From Lachnospiraceae bacterium (GTDB taxonomy: Bacteria > Bacillota > Clostridia > Lachnospirales > Lachnospiraceae), in contig JAFYDQ010000003.1 of the NCBI GenBank assembly GCA_017544705.1, positions 1 to 46,329 of the forward strand: a stretch of DNA of 46,329 nt, written 5' to 3'. The notes under the pieces were generated by a model. The model saw nothing but the letters and a program-made list of their open reading frames with translations, had not been told where the DNA came from and searched no databases. Numbering within the stretch: position 1 is the first letter of the stretch; every line of letters begins with the position of its first letter. Both the position numbers and the translations under genes were made by a program. Shown piece after piece: positions 24,596 to 33,906 of the stretch.

Positions 24596-25342
24596 CTATG
24601 CCACCTTGGATGTGATCATGATGTCATCAAACAGGTCTTCCTGCGCGATCATGATCTTTCCGATCTTGATCATTTCCAAAATGATCAGGAACGTAACGAC
24701 CACATCCATTTTGGACTTCTGGTTTTCCAGAAGATCCCGGAAACTAAAAGCCTTGTGGAAGCGGATATAGTTTTCAATGTATTCCGTCTTCTCTTCCAGG
24801 TTCACTTCATCTTTTTCGATCTTGCCGAACTGCGATCTGACGGGATCCACCTTATCGACCTGCCGTTTCATGATCGATTTGAAGATATGGTTGAGCTTTG
24901 ACAGATCCATGTCACCGACCAGTTTCTCGTAATCGATCGGTTCCTTGTAGTCTGCGATCTCATCCGGCAGCGTCGCGCCCTTGAACCAGGTACGGCATGC
25001 ATCGATCTGCATATCCTTGAGTTCGAAGGACATATATTTGTACATTTTGTACTCGATCAGTTTTTCAACCAGTTCCGCTCTCGGATCCTCTTCCTCACCT
25101 TCCTCGTTCACTTCAACGGGCAGGAGCATCTTGCTCTTGATGGATAGAAGGGTCGCGGCCATGACCAGAAACTCACTGGCAATGTTCAGATCCTCCTCGC
25201 GCATCATCTGAATGTATTCCAGGTACTGCTCCGTGATCATGGAGATCGGGATATCGTAAATATCCACTTTATTCTTTTCGATCAGATGCAGCAGCAGATC
25301 CAGGGGACCTTCAAACACCTGCAGTTTCACATTGAGACTCAT
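24596..25342 (-). CDS. scpA: Segregation and condensation protein A
   Basis: A 248-residue kleisin. The start ATG 25342 overlaps the phosphoesterase stop as ATGA and has AGGAG seven bases upstream; an earlier in-frame codon would add nine residues. The conserved opening KLQVFEGPLDLLLHLIEKNKVDIYDIP is split across the first 30 residues, with the Smc-binding C-terminal winged helix at the other end (FRDLLENQKSKMDVVVTFL region). It bridges Smc heads and ScpB in chromosome condensation and segregation. Confidence 0.95.
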   Translation of the reverse strand: MSLNVKLQVFEGPLDLLLHLIEKNKVDIYDIPISMITEQYLEYIQMMREEDLNIASEFLVMAATLLSIKSKMLLPVEVNEEGEEEDPRAELVEKLIEYKMYKYMSFELKDMQIDACRTWFKGATLPDEIADYKEPIDYEKLVGDMDLSKLNHIFKSIMKRQVDKVDPVRSQFGKIEKDEVNLEEKTEYIENYIRFHKAFSFRDLLENQKSKMDVVVTFLIILEMIKIGKIMIAQEDLFDDIMITSKVA

Positions 25343-26205
25343 GTGTGTTCTCCTTTGATGGTCAGGCATACGATTTCAGCCTTATTATTGATGCGGACCG
25401 GAATGGTATGGGAACCGATCCCGCGGCTTACCAGCATGGTTGTCTTTCCCGATGTAAACAGACCGGAATCATATTTCGGAAACAGCTTGATCCCGGGAGA
25501 GATCACACCGCCAAGATAAGGAAGACGGATGATCCCGCCGTGAATATGGCCGGACAGGATCAGATCGCATCCCCACGCGGCATATTCCTTAAAGTGCTCC
25601 GGGTTATGCGCCAAAAGGATCGAATACTTCTCCCTGTCAACATCCCCCAAAAGATCGTGCATCAGCCCGCTTTTCAAATGCTTTGTCGCGATCTTCCGGT
25701 AATACTCGTAAGGCAGGTTTAATCCGTAGATCATCACTTCCGGATCGGCCGAAATAAGATGTTCATTATCCAAAAGTCTGACGCCCATCTCATCCAAAGC
25801 TTTTTTCAGACGTTCGAAAGCTTCCGGATGCTTTTCGCGGTCCTCGTTAAACGCCTGCTCGTGATTCCCCATTCCGTAATAAACCGGATAATCCGACGAA
25901 AGCTTCCGGATAAAAGAAAGCGTTTTGCGATAATCCAGATTGGTATCCCAGGCGGAAGTAACCATATCTCCCGCAAAACAGATCAGGTCCGGGTCAAAAT
26001 CACGTATGGCCGAAACGAGTGCTTCGTTTTCATTCCCGTAATCCTTGTTGTGCAGATCACTGAGCATGACGATCTTCAGATCATGGGACAGCTTATCCGT
26101 ACTGACGGAATAATAGACACTGCAAAAGCCACGGCTCTCTCTGATCACAAAAATAACCAGAGCCGTGATCAGGAGCAATATCAGGCTGATGATCAAATAA
26201 ACCAT
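25339..26205 (-). CDS. Membrane-anchored metallophosphoesterase
   Basis: A 288-residue calcineurin-like phosphoesterase with an N-terminal membrane helix (about 2-24). The metal-binding motifs are in order: SDLHNK (DxH), FAGDMV (GD), GMGNHE and GHIHGG. It resembles the YkuE/YaeI group, some of which act on lipid or peptidoglycan precursors; the substrate here is unknown. I start it at ATG 26205 because a near-consensus promoter ends seven bases before it; a longer reading would start inside the -35 box. No ribosome binding site is present. It heads the scpAB operon. Confidence 0.9.
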   Translation of the reverse strand: MVYLIISLILLLITALVIFVIRESRGFCSVYYSVSTDKLSHDLKIVMLSDLHNKDYGNENEALVSAIRDFDPDLICFAGDMVTSAWDTNLDYRKTLSFIRKLSSDYPVYYGMGNHEQAFNEDREKHPEAFERLKKALDEMGVRLLDNEHLISADPEVMIYGLNLPYEYYRKIATKHLKSGLMHDLLGDVDREKYSILLAHNPEHFKEYAAWGCDLILSGHIHGGIIRLPYLGGVISPGIKLFPKYDSGLFTSGKTTMLVSRGIGSHTIPVRINNKAEIVCLTIKGEHT

Positions 26206-26212
26206 ACAAGAT

Positions 26213-26241
26213 ATTGTATTATGCCCCCGTGATTTTGTCAA
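26213..26241 (-). promoter_or_regulatory. Promoter of the phosphoesterase-scpAB operon, leaderless geometry
   Basis: Minus strand TTGACA (26241-26236), exactly 17 bases, TACAAT (26218-26213). The ATG follows seven bases after the -10 box, so the predicted first base of the transcript is the start codon or its neighbour. Confidence 0.75.
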
Positions 26242-26286
26242 GAAAGGGACTAAATGTTGTATCTGTCACATTTCCCGTATTTGCAT

Positions 26287-26321
26287 AAAAAAACAAGGAA
26301 GCACGGAATGTGCTTCCTTGT
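26287..26321 (-). terminator. Terminator of the repeat-protein gene
   Basis: A perfect twelve-base-pair hairpin (26293-26304 with 26310-26321, loop GGAAT). On the minus strand it leads straight into seven T. It lies 22 bases after the stop of the secreted repeat protein. Confidence 0.93.
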
Positions 26322-26342
26322 CAGAAGTCAATTTACGATTAA

Positions 26343-27209
26343 TTATTTGATCGTAACTTTCTCAAGATATGCAAGACCTGCCTTTAAGCCTGCAGCTGCC
26401 TTTGCATCTCTGTCTGCTGCTGCTGTTTCCAGCGTAGCCTTTGCTGCATCCAGATAGGACTGGCCGGACTTTAAGCCTGCTGCTGCCTTTGCATCTCTGT
26501 CTGCTGCTGCGGTTCCGAGTGTAGCCTTTGCTGCATCCAGATATGCCTGTGCGCTTGCAAGACCTGCTGCACCGTTGTCAGCCTTTGCATTCTGCAGTGT
26601 AGCCAGTGCTGCGTCCAGGTTAGCCTGTGCGCTTGCAAGACCTGCTGCTGCCTTTGCGTCTCTGTCTGCTGCTGCGGTTCCAAGTGTAGCCTTTGCTGCG
26701 TCCAGATATGCCTGTGCGCTTGCAAGACCTGCTGCACCGTTATCAGCCTTTGCGTTCTGCAGTGTAGCCAGTGCTGCATCCAGATATGCCTGTGCGCTTG
26801 CAAGACCTGCTGCTGCCTTTGCATCTCTGTCAGCTGCTGCAGTGCTCATGGTAGCCTTTGCTGCGTCCAGATATGCCTGGCCGCTTGCAAGACCTGCCGC
26901 ACCGTTATCAACCTTTGCATTCTGCATTGTAGCCTGTGCTGCATCCAGATATGCCTGTGCGGACTTTAAGCCTGCTGCTGCCTTTGCATCTCTGTCTTTT
27001 GCTGCAGTTTCCATCGTAGCCTTTGCTGCATCCAGGTAAGCCTGACCGGACTTTAAGCCTGCTGCTGCCTTTGCGTCTCTGTCTGCTGCTGCTTTTTCCA
27101 TCGTAGCCTTTGCTTCTGTGAGCGCATCTGCCTTAACGGGAGCTGCAAATACAAGACCTGCCATAGTAAGAGCAGTAAGACCTGCAAGAATTTTAGCTGT
27201 TCTTTTCAT
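26343..27209 (-). CDS. Secreted alanine-rich tandem-repeat protein
   Basis: A 288-residue protein I do not recognise. A Sec signal peptide (about residues 1-29, GLVFAAPVKADA) is followed by nine tandem repeats covering residues 35-288. Six are 29-residue type A units (pattern ATxxTAAADRDAKAAAGL then SAQAYLDAA) and three are 26-residue type B units (ATLQNAKADNGAAGL then SAQAYLDAAK). The order is A A B A B A B A A. There is no Cys or Trp, alanine dominates, and the pattern is helical throughout, so a rod or solenoid is likely. No LPXTG or lipobox is visible, so it is released or held non-covalently. AAGGAG is seven bases before the ATG; rpsU is 46 bases upstream. Confidence 0.9.
   Translation of the reverse strand: MKRTAKILAGLTALTMAGLVFAAPVKADALTEAKATMEKAAADRDAKAAAGLKSGQAYLDAAKATMETAAKDRDAKAAAGLKSAQAYLDAAQATMQNAKVDNGAAGLASGQAYLDAAKATMSTAAADRDAKAAAGLASAQAYLDAALATLQNAKADNGAAGLASAQAYLDAAKATLGTAAADRDAKAAAGLASAQANLDAALATLQNAKADNGAAGLASAQAYLDAAKATLGTAAADRDAKAAAGLKSGQSYLDAAKATLETAAADRDAKAAAGLKAGLAYLEKVTIK
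26346..27107 (-). repeat. Coding tandem repeat, nine units of 87 or 78 bases
   Basis: Units on the minus strand: A1 27107-27021, A2 27020-26934, B3 26933-26856, A4 26855-26769, B5 26768-26691, A6 26690-26604, B7 26603-26526, A8 26525-26439, A9 26438-26346. The B-A pair (165 bases) occurs three times in a row (26933-26769, 26768-26604, 26603-26439) with high nucleotide identity, which suggests recent duplication of the pair and possible copy-number change. Confidence 0.93.
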
Positions 27210-27225
27210 GATAAAACTCCTTTCA

Positions 27226-27251
27226 TAATAATGATAATATAACCATTATTA
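27226..27251 (-). promoter_or_regulatory. A/T-only inverted repeat between rpsU and the repeat-protein gene
   Basis: TAATAATG (27226-27233) pairs with CATTATTA (27244-27251) across a ten-base loop, directly upstream of the ribosome binding site of the repeat-protein gene. It could be a weak attenuator, an operator, or part of a promoter (TATATT lies inside the loop region). The remaining gap is A/T-rich and shows nothing else. Confidence 0.35.
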
Positions 27252-27255
27252 AAAA

Positions 27256-27432
27256 TTAATTATATTTGCGTTTTCTTGCCGCTTCGGATTTCTTTTTCCG
27301 CTTCACGCTGGGTTTCTCGTAATGTTCTCTCTTACGGATCTCCTGCTGAATGCCGGCCTTCGCGCAATTTCTCTTAAAACGGCGCAATGCGCTGTCTAAA
27401 GATTCGCCTTCTTTTACCGTTACACTTGACAT
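27256..27432 (-). CDS. rpsU: 30S ribosomal protein S21
   Basis: A 58-residue basic protein beginning [19 protein letters not shown] and ending [13 protein letters not shown], the standard S21 of Firmicutes. S21 sits near the 3' end of 16S rRNA on the 30S platform and helps initiation. It has its own promoter directly after alaS and a 5' hairpin in the leader. A purine-rich GGAGGGGAGGG precedes the ATG at a rather long distance, with AGG closer (six bases). In many clostridia rpsU neighbours yqeY; here the next gene is the secreted repeat protein. Confidence 0.96.
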   Translation of the reverse strand: MSSVTVKEGESLDSALRRFKRNCAKAGIQQEIRKREHYEKPSVKRKKKSEAARKRKYN

Positions 27433-27483
27433 CGTTTACCTGCCCTCCCCTCCGTCCTACTTATTTTACCGGGATGTAGGGTA

Positions 27484-27535
27484 TTTGTGTCTTGCGACAC
27501 AAACAGTATTATAGCATAAAATCATGCTTCGTCAA
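27484..27535 (-). promoter_or_regulatory. rpsU promoter and 5'-terminal leader hairpin
   Basis: Minus strand TTGACG (27535-27530), 16-base spacer, TATAAT (27513-27508). Transcription should begin near 27501-27504, which is the first base of a perfect eight-base-pair hairpin (27503-27496 with 27491-27484) closed by a GCAA (GNRA) tetraloop. No U-run follows, so it is a leader element, not a terminator. The alaS stop codon is only ten bases upstream of the -35 box. Confidence 0.75.
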
Positions 27536-27544
27536 CAAGAAAGT

Positions 27545-30229
27545 TCAGAGCATTTCGCCAAGAACCGTCTTCGCTTGTGCAAGGCATTCTTCCACTCCGG
27601 CAGGATTCTTTCCACCGGCCTGTGCCATGTTCGGTCTGCCGCCTCCGCCGCCGCCGATCAGGCCCGCGATCCCCTTGATCAGGTTTCCTGCATGTGCACC
27701 CTTGCTTTGGGCCGAGTCCGTTGCCGTCGCGATCAGGTTAACCTTATCCCCCTGCACGGATGCGATCACGACCACACCGTCCGATAGCTTTTCTCTTAAC
27801 TGATCGCCGAGATCCCTTAAGCCGTTCATATCCAGATTGTCCACACGTGTGGCGAGCAGTTTCACACCTTTTACGTCAACAACCTGTTCCATCACATCAC
27901 CGACCGCTTCCTTGGCCGCACGTGCTTTTACGGATTCCAGCTCACTGTTCAGCGCCTTGATCTCCGCCTGCATGTGTGTGATCTTTTCAACCAGTGTTGC
28001 CGGGGTTGCCTTGGCAGCATGTGCCGCTTCCGCCAGATTCCGTTCCACTTCTTTATAATATGAAAAGACGCCGTCGCCGGTCAGGGCTTCGATACGTCTG
28101 ACGCCGGAAGCCACCCCGTTCTCGGAAAGGATCTTAAAGGCCATGATGCTGCCTGTTTCGGAAACATGCGTGCCGCCGCAGAGTTCTACGGAGAATGCGT
28201 CCGCATAGGCCTTTTCCATATCCGGAGCGTCGGATCTGCCCATGGACACAACCCGGACCTTTTCTCCGTACTTTTCTCCGAACAGCGCCATTGCGCCCGT
28301 TTTCTTTGCCTCGTCGATCGGCATCTCTTCCGTGCATACGGGAAGGTTTGCGGATATCTGGGCATTCACGATCCGCTCCACCTCATCCAGCTGTTCCGTA
28401 CTCATGGCTTCAAAATGGGAAAAGTCAAATCTTAACCGGTTTGCGTTTACCAGCGAGCCCTTTTGTTCGACATGATTGCCGAGTACCGTCTTCAGTGCCT
28501 TCTGCAGAAGGTGCGTCGCCGAATGATTTTTACAGGTATTGAGGCGGTTTTGTTCATCTACGGATGCTTTGGCCGCATCACGGATCCGTATCATACCCGC
28601 CGTCACCGTGCCGACATGGCCGATCATGGTGCCTGCCAGATGAATGGTTTCCTCCACGCGGAATGTACCCTCATCCGTTGTAATGAGACCACTGTCTCCT
28701 TCCTGGCCGCCCATGGTCGCATAGAACGGTGTTACGTCAAGCACGATCGTGCCGTGCTGCCCGTCCGTTAAGCACTCCGTTACTTCCGTATCCGTAGTCA
28801 GCGCAATAACCTTTGCATCGGCAGACATTTTTTTGTAGCCGACAAATTCTGTTGCAAGGGTCAGATCCAGGTCGTCATAAACGTTCCGTTCCCTTCCTGC
28901 CATGTGTTCGGCACCCTTATAGGTTCCGCTGCTCTGTTCCTTCGCAGCCTTCTTGGCCTCTTCAAAGCCTTTTTCATCATAGGAAAGGCCTTTTTCGTTC
29001 AGGATCTCGATCGTCAGATCGATCGGGAAACCGTAGGTATCATAAAGCCGGAACGCGTCGGCACCGGAGAGCACCTTTTCACCCTTTTCTTCCATTTCCG
29101 CCTCGAGCTTTGCAAGAATGGAAAGCCCCTGGTCGATCGTCTTGTTAAACTGTGCTTCTTCTTTGGCGATGACGTTGAAAATGAAATCCTTCTTTTCTTC
29201 CAGTTCGGGATATCCGTCCTTTGATCCCTCGATCACGGTCGCTGCCAGATCGGTTAAGAACGTGCCCTCAATCCCTAATATCCTTCCGTGACGGCAGGCG
29301 CGTCGAAGCAGTCTTCTGAGCACATAGCCTCTTCCGCCGTTTTCCGGCATGATCCCGTCGCTGACCATAAACGTTACGGAACGGATATGATCCGTTACGA
29401 CACGCATGGAAACGTCCGCAGCCGCATCCTCGCCATACTGCTTGCCGGCCAGACGGCAGACATGGTCGCGCAACGCCTTCATCGTATCGATATCGAACAT
29501 TGAATCCACATCCTGTACCGCACAGGCCAGACGTTCCAGGCCCATACCCGTATCGATGTTTTTCTGTTTCAGTTCCGAATAATTGCCTTTTCCGTCATTG
29601 TAGAACTGTGAAAAGACGTCATTCCAGATTTCCATATAGCGGTCACAGTCACAGCCGACCTTGCAATCCGGTTTGCCGCACCCGTATTTTTCACCGCGGT
29701 CATAATATACTTCGGAACAGGGCCCGCAGGCACCTTCTCCATGCTCCCAGAAGTTGTCTTCCTTTCCGAAACGTGAGATGCGCTCCGCCGGAATACCGAT
29801 CTTCTTGTTCCAGATCTCAAATGCCTCATCATCCTCTTCGTATACGGAGGGATACAATCTGTCGGGATCCAGACCGACTTCTTTTGTTAAGAATTCCCAC
29901 GTGAACGCGATGGCTTCTTCCTTAAAGTAATCCCCGAATGAGAAATTACCGAGCATTTCAAAGAACGTGCCGTGTCTGGCCGTCTTACCGACATTGTCGA
30001 TATCGCCCGTACGGATACATTTCTGGCAGGTTGTCACACGCCGTCTCGGCGGGATCTCCGCCCCCGTAAAATAGGGCTTTAAGGGCGCCATTCCCGAGTT
30101 GATCAGCAGGAGTGATGCGTCATTATGCGGGACCAGGGAAAAACTGTTCATTCTCAGATGACCGTTTTTCTCAAAATAGTCCAAAAACATTTTTCGAAGT
30201 TCGTTAACACCGTATTTCTGCAAAACCAT
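27545..30229 (-). CDS. alaS: Alanine-tRNA ligase
   Basis: An 894-residue class II synthetase of full length. The aminoacylation core begins MVLQKYGVNELRKMFLDYF; the editing domain has the metal motif HSATHLLQ and the CGGTHVSETG block, and the C-terminal C-Ala domain ends with a glycine-rich loop (GLIGGGGGGRPNMAQAGG), typical of AlaRS. An internal zinc-like cluster CGKPDCKVGCDC lies near residue 190, as in many bacterial AlaRS. GGAGG is three bases before the ATG. asnA is 35 bases upstream, so there is no room for a T-box leader. Confidence 0.97.
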   Translation of the reverse strand: MVLQKYGVNELRKMFLDYFEKNGHLRMNSFSLVPHNDASLLLINSGMAPLKPYFTGAEIPPRRRVTTCQKCIRTGDIDNVGKTARHGTFFEMLGNFSFGDYFKEEAIAFTWEFLTKEVGLDPDRLYPSVYEEDDEAFEIWNKKIGIPAERISRFGKEDNFWEHGEGACGPCSEVYYDRGEKYGCGKPDCKVGCDCDRYMEIWNDVFSQFYNDGKGNYSELKQKNIDTGMGLERLACAVQDVDSMFDIDTMKALRDHVCRLAGKQYGEDAAADVSMRVVTDHIRSVTFMVSDGIMPENGGRGYVLRRLLRRACRHGRILGIEGTFLTDLAATVIEGSKDGYPELEEKKDFIFNVIAKEEAQFNKTIDQGLSILAKLEAEMEEKGEKVLSGADAFRLYDTYGFPIDLTIEILNEKGLSYDEKGFEEAKKAAKEQSSGTYKGAEHMAGRERNVYDDLDLTLATEFVGYKKMSADAKVIALTTDTEVTECLTDGQHGTIVLDVTPFYATMGGQEGDSGLITTDEGTFRVEETIHLAGTMIGHVGTVTAGMIRIRDAAKASVDEQNRLNTCKNHSATHLLQKALKTVLGNHVEQKGSLVNANRLRFDFSHFEAMSTEQLDEVERIVNAQISANLPVCTEEMPIDEAKKTGAMALFGEKYGEKVRVVSMGRSDAPDMEKAYADAFSVELCGGTHVSETGSIMAFKILSENGVASGVRRIEALTGDGVFSYYKEVERNLAEAAHAAKATPATLVEKITHMQAEIKALNSELESVKARAAKEAVGDVMEQVVDVKGVKLLATRVDNLDMNGLRDLGDQLREKLSDGVVVIASVQGDKVNLIATATDSAQSKGAHAGNLIKGIAGLIGGGGGGRPNMAQAGGKNPAGVEECLAQAKTVLGEML

Positions 30230-30264
30230 ATTCCTCCGTGTTCTTTATCTGTATCAGCGGACCG

Positions 30265-31281
30265 TTATAGAATGTCCACGCCGTACTTTGCCGCATATTC
30301 AAGCACATCATCCGGCCAGATGGAACTCTGTACTTCGCCGATATGTGCTCTTCTTAAGAAAAACATGCAGATCCTGGACTGGCCGATACCGCCGCCGATC
30401 GTGTAAGGCAGTTCTTTGTTCAGGATTGCCTTTTGGAACGGTAATTTGGCTCTTTCCGTGCAACCTGCCTTTTTCAGCTGTTTTTTCAGGGAACTTTCAT
30501 CCACGCGGATTCCCATGCTTGATAATTCCAGGCCGATATCCAGAAGGGGATAGTACACGATAATGTCCCCGTTCAATTCCCAGTCATCATAGTCCGGCGC
30601 CCTGCCGTCATGCCGCTCCCCGGAGGCAAGCGTCTTTCCGATCTGCATCAGGAATACGGCACCGTATTCTTTGGCAACTTCCCGTTCTCTCTCTTTGGGC
30701 GTCAGCTTCGGGTAACGGTCCTCCAGCTCCTGCGTTGTCACAAACGTGATCTCCTCGGGAAGGATCTTTTTGATCTGGGGATATCTGGAATTCACAAAGA
30801 CTTCCGTATTCTTCAGCGCTTCGTAGACCTTTTTGACAACCGCCTTTAATGTCTTGACATTGCGCTCCTTTTTTTCGATGATCTTTTCCCAGTCCCACTG
30901 GTCCACATAGATGGAATGCAGATTATCCGTATCTTCATCCCTGCGGATCGCGCTCATATCCGTATACAGGCCTTCGCCGGGTTCGAATCCGTACTTGGCA
31001 AGTGCGAGTCTTTTCCACTTTGCCAGAGAATGGACGATCTCCGCCACTGCTTCATTCTGTTCCCTGATCCCGAATGATACGGGACGTTCCACGCCGTTTA
31101 AGTTATCATTTAATCCCGTTTCCGGTTTTACGAAAAGCGGTGCGGATACGCGGGTCAGATTCAGTTCCTTGGCGAGCGCACGTTCAAAATAATCCTTGAC
31201 GTCCTTGATCGCAATTTCCGTATCTTTGATGCTCATCGGGCTCTTATAGCCCTTCGGAATGATGATGCTTCCCTTTTTCAT
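30265..31281 (-). CDS. asnA: Aspartate-ammonia ligase
   Basis: A 338-residue ammonia-dependent asparagine synthetase, homologous to class II aspartyl-tRNA synthetase cores. Signatures are [16 protein letters not shown] near the N-terminus, the ATP-site [14 protein letters not shown] and the C-terminal [19 protein letters not shown]. It makes asparagine from aspartate, ammonia and ATP. It lies 14 bases after the hybrid kinase and is followed by alaS, so it is transcribed with at least one of them. GAGGGAG precedes the ATG. Confidence 0.96.
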   Translation of the reverse strand: MKKGSIIIPKGYKSPMSIKDTEIAIKDVKDYFERALAKELNLTRVSAPLFVKPETGLNDNLNGVERPVSFGIREQNEAVAEIVHSLAKWKRLALAKYGFEPGEGLYTDMSAIRRDEDTDNLHSIYVDQWDWEKIIEKKERNVKTLKAVVKKVYEALKNTEVFVNSRYPQIKKILPEEITFVTTQELEDRYPKLTPKEREREVAKEYGAVFLMQIGKTLASGERHDGRAPDYDDWELNGDIIVYYPLLDIGLELSSMGIRVDESSLKKQLKKAGCTERAKLPFQKAILNKELPYTIGGGIGQSRICMFFLRRAHIGEVQSSIWPDDVLEYAAKYGVDIL

Positions 31282-31295
31282 CTTTTGATCTCCCT

Positions 31296-33695
31296 CTATA
31301 TTTTATCCGGATATTTGCGCATATGCAGCGGTACAAATTTATACATGATCCGTTTCAGTTCATCCAGCTTTACGGGTTTGGACAGATAGTCGTTCATGCC
31401 GCAGGACAGTAGCGTTTCCTTGGTCCCGCTTAAGACATCCGCCGTCAGTGCCACAATCGGCAGTTCTTTTTCGGAACATCCCGGCAATTTGCGGATTTCC
31501 ATCGTCGCTTCTCTTCCGTCGACCTCCGGCATCATGTAGTCCATGAAAATGAGATCATACTTTTCATGATCCTTTACCATTTCCACGGCCTGCTTGCCGC
31601 CGCTTGCCACATCCGCTTCAATGTCATATTGCTTTAAAAGCTCCGTGATCACTTTCAGGTTTACACGGTTATCGTCAACGGCAAGAACACGGAACGCAGG
31701 TGCATTGAACCTGGACAGTTCCTCTGCTTCGATCCGTTTTTCTTCCTTTTCTTCTGCTTTGATGGTCGGGTTCAGATCGACCTCCTGCGTGACAAATGCA
31801 GCAAAAGTGGATCCTTTTCCGTATTCGCTGCTGACGGTGATCCTGCCATCCATCAGTTCCGCCAGTTGCCTTGCAATGGCAAGCCCCAGTCCGGTACCTT
31901 CCTTGCTGCGATTTTTCCGTACATCCACCTGCGTGAATTCGTCAAACAGTTTTTTCAGGTCTTCTTCCTTGATCCCGACACCGGAATCCGCAACGATAAA
32001 GATCAGTTCCGCATGGGAATCATCCAGCGGACGAATGCCGGCTTTCAGATCCACAAATCCTTCATCCGTATACTTCACCGCATTATTCAGCAGATTCAGA
32101 ACGATCTGTCTGACACGTCCCTCATCACCGATCATGCGTTTCGGGATCCTGTTGTCTATGGAGACCGTCATCGTCAGGCCCTTTTCTTTCGCCTTCACCG
32201 CGAGCATTTTCTCAATATCGGCGATCATCTTGTGCGGATCATAGGATTCCCTGACCAGATCATATTTTCCTGCGGAGAACTTGGAATAATCCAGGATATC
32301 ATTGATGATCTCCAGCAGATTCCTGGATGCGGAATAGATCGTATTGACATAGTCCCATTCCGTATCGCCGAGCGTTTCCGACTCGGATAAAAGTTCCGAC
32401 ATGCTCATGATCGCATTCATCGGGGTTCTGATCTCATGCGACATGTTGGCAAGGAAAATACTTTTATCCCAGCTTTCCTTGACCGCTTCCTCTTTCTGCC
32501 GCTGCAATTCGAGCAAGCCTTTTACGCTGTCATAAACCTGGATCAGCAGGAAGATCGCGATCGCGATCGCAAAAAGCGTGCCTGTGCTCTTATAGTCTTT
32601 TTTCCAATACTGTTTAAGGATCTCGGCGAGGGCAAAGGGAACAAGGATCACGAGGCCGAAAAACAGCGCCCGGATATCCTTATCCTTGTCGACAAAGTAA
32701 CGCCAGACCGTGGTCAGTGCAACCGTCACGATCGTCAGGATCAGGCCGATATGCACCAAAAACAGGGTCTCCTGAAAATCACAAATATGGAAGATCTGCA
32801 GAAGAAAATAGGTTAACGATAGCATCCCCGCAGTGATCTCCACAACGAAAAAGATCTTCCGGTAGTGTTTCTTTTGCACAAGATTCACGTAAGACAAAAA
32901 GGCCGGCGGGATCAGTGCCAGGGAAATGAAGGTAAGCGCATAGATCGCATACGGATTCCCGACTCTAAACTGCATCAGTTTCGCTTCCGTCATCAGCCAT
33001 GTACAGGAAAAGATCATGAACAGGCCGAGCATTAGCAGCTTATTGTCTCTTTCATGATTGACCAGCCAGAATACCAGATACAATGCGATCAGGATAAAGC
33101 CGATCACAACCAGCGCCCTTGCCAGGATATACCGGATGCTGTACATCTGCTCCAGCGTCTGGTAGATCTCCCATCTGGTACCGATGTAGAAATCGGGAAC
33201 CCTGCCGCGTTCATGATCATATACGCTTTCAAACGTGATCTCGATGGGTTTGCCGGCATCCCTTTCGCGAAGAGGAACAAACACATAGTACCTGCCGCTT
33301 GTCCGCCACAGGGGATGGCTGTCGTCGTAACCGAACGTAGCCGCTTCACGGTTATCGATCCTGACCGAAACGTTTTTGTCGGAAATGCGGAAGGCCAGTT
33401 CATCGCCGTCCGTAACATCATCCGGCACGGTTGCACGGAGCGTAAAGGAACTTTGGTCTTTAGAAAGATAAGGCGCCAGATCCGTGTCATCATTACACGG
33501 AATCTGTTCCGTTCCGTTTTCGAAGTACCAGCCGGACATACTTCTGACCGTAGCCGTCTTGTAGGTCGCATCCATGTGTTTTGTAAAGGAAGCGATCACA
33601 ATAAGAACAAGCGCGATCAGGATATTGAGCGCGAAAAGCGTTTTGAAGATCCATGTGCTTTTTTTCTGGCTGATGCCCGTTTTCTTTTTGAACAT
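31296..33695 (-). CDS. Hybrid sensor histidine kinase with receiver domain
   Basis: A 799-residue membrane kinase. One N-terminal helix (about 16-36) leads to an outside domain (about 40-180) of the 7TMR-DISM extracellular kind, then about seven membrane helices (186-390), a short coiled coil, HisKA with phospho-acceptor H420 in [11 protein letters not shown], and HATPase_c with [17 protein letters not shown] and [10 protein letters not shown] receiver domain ends the protein, with acceptor D719 in [13 protein letters not shown] and the conserved SKPVK. There is no Hpt or output domain, so a separate Hpt protein is required. The ATG is two bases after the small upstream gene and has no good ribosome binding site. 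Confidence 0.95.
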   Translation of the reverse strand: MFKKKTGISQKKSTWIFKTLFALNILIALVLIVIASFTKHMDATYKTATVRSMSGWYFENGTEQIPCNDDTDLAPYLSKDQSSFTLRATVPDDVTDGDELAFRISDKNVSVRIDNREAATFGYDDSHPLWRTSGRYYVFVPLRERDAGKPIEITFESVYDHERGRVPDFYIGTRWEIYQTLEQMYSIRYILARALVVIGFILIALYLVFWLVNHERDNKLLMLGLFMIFSCTWLMTEAKLMQFRVGNPYAIYALTFISLALIPPAFLSYVNLVQKKHYRKIFFVVEITAGMLSLTYFLLQIFHICDFQETLFLVHIGLILTIVTVALTTVWRYFVDKDKDIRALFFGLVILVPFALAEILKQYWKKDYKSTGTLFAIAIAIFLLIQVYDSVKGLLELQRQKEEAVKESWDKSIFLANMSHEIRTPMNAIMSMSELLSESETLGDTEWDYVNTIYSASRNLLEIINDILDYSKFSAGKYDLVRESYDPHKMIADIEKMLAVKAKEKGLTMTVSIDNRIPKRMIGDEGRVRQIVLNLLNNAVKYTDEGFVDLKAGIRPLDDSHAELIFIVADSGVGIKEEDLKKLFDEFTQVDVRKNRSKEGTGLGLAIARQLAELMDGRITVSSEYGKGSTFAAFVTQEVDLNPTIKAEEKEEKRIEAEELSRFNAPAFRVLAVDDNRVNLKVITELLKQYDIEADVASGGKQAVEMVKDHEKYDLIFMDYMMPEVDGREATMEIRKLPGCSEKELPIVALTADVLSGTKETLLSCGMNDYLSKPVKLDELKRIMYKFVPLHMRKYPDKI

Positions 33696-33697
33696 AT

Positions 33698-33880
33698 CTA
33701 GATCTGCTTTCTGACCACCTGATATTCATCCGCAAACTGATAATAAGGACATTTGTATTCCGAATACGAAAAAAGCCGCCCGTACTCATCTTCGTCCAGG
33801 TTCATGCTGCAATAGTATTCGTCAAATTCTTCGTCGTATAAATAGTTCCCGCAGGATTCACAATTAACAATATTACTCAT
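33698..33880 (-). CDS. Small Cys-rich protein, DUF6472-like
   Basis: A 60-residue acidic, Tyr-rich protein. Four cysteines (C7, C10, C24, C44) in the frame NCESCGNY, YYCSMNLDEDE and KCPYYQ suggest a small metal (zinc or iron-sulfur) site. From memory the pattern matches DUF6472, a short family frequent in Lachnospiraceae; function unknown. It sits between the ABC exporter and the kinase, two bases before the kinase start, so it is translated with it. No clear ribosome binding site precedes it. Confidence 0.8.
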   Translation of the reverse strand: MSNIVNCESCGNYLYDEEFDEYYCSMNLDEDEYGRLFSYSEYKCPYYQFADEYQVVRKQI

Positions 33881-33906
33881 ATTCGTCTACGATAAAGTAT
33901 CACAAA

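Noticed and set aside
26471-27039. Long open frames on both strands in the repeat gene (154 codons plus strand, 117 codons minus strand in another frame)
   Set aside because: They come from the repeated low-complexity DNA; only the frame with signal peptide, ribosome binding site and terminator is taken as real.
26346-27107. Tandem repeats as a possible CRISPR array
   Set aside because: The repeats are in frame, 87 or 78 bases long with no unique spacers, and encode a continuous protein.
27484-27503. Hairpin as the alaS terminator
   Set aside because: It has no U-run on the alaS strand and lies downstream of the rpsU -10 box, so it belongs to the rpsU leader.
31282-31295. T-box leader before asnA or alaS
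   Set aside because: Only 14 and 35 bases separate these genes from their upstream neighbours, far too short for a T-box.
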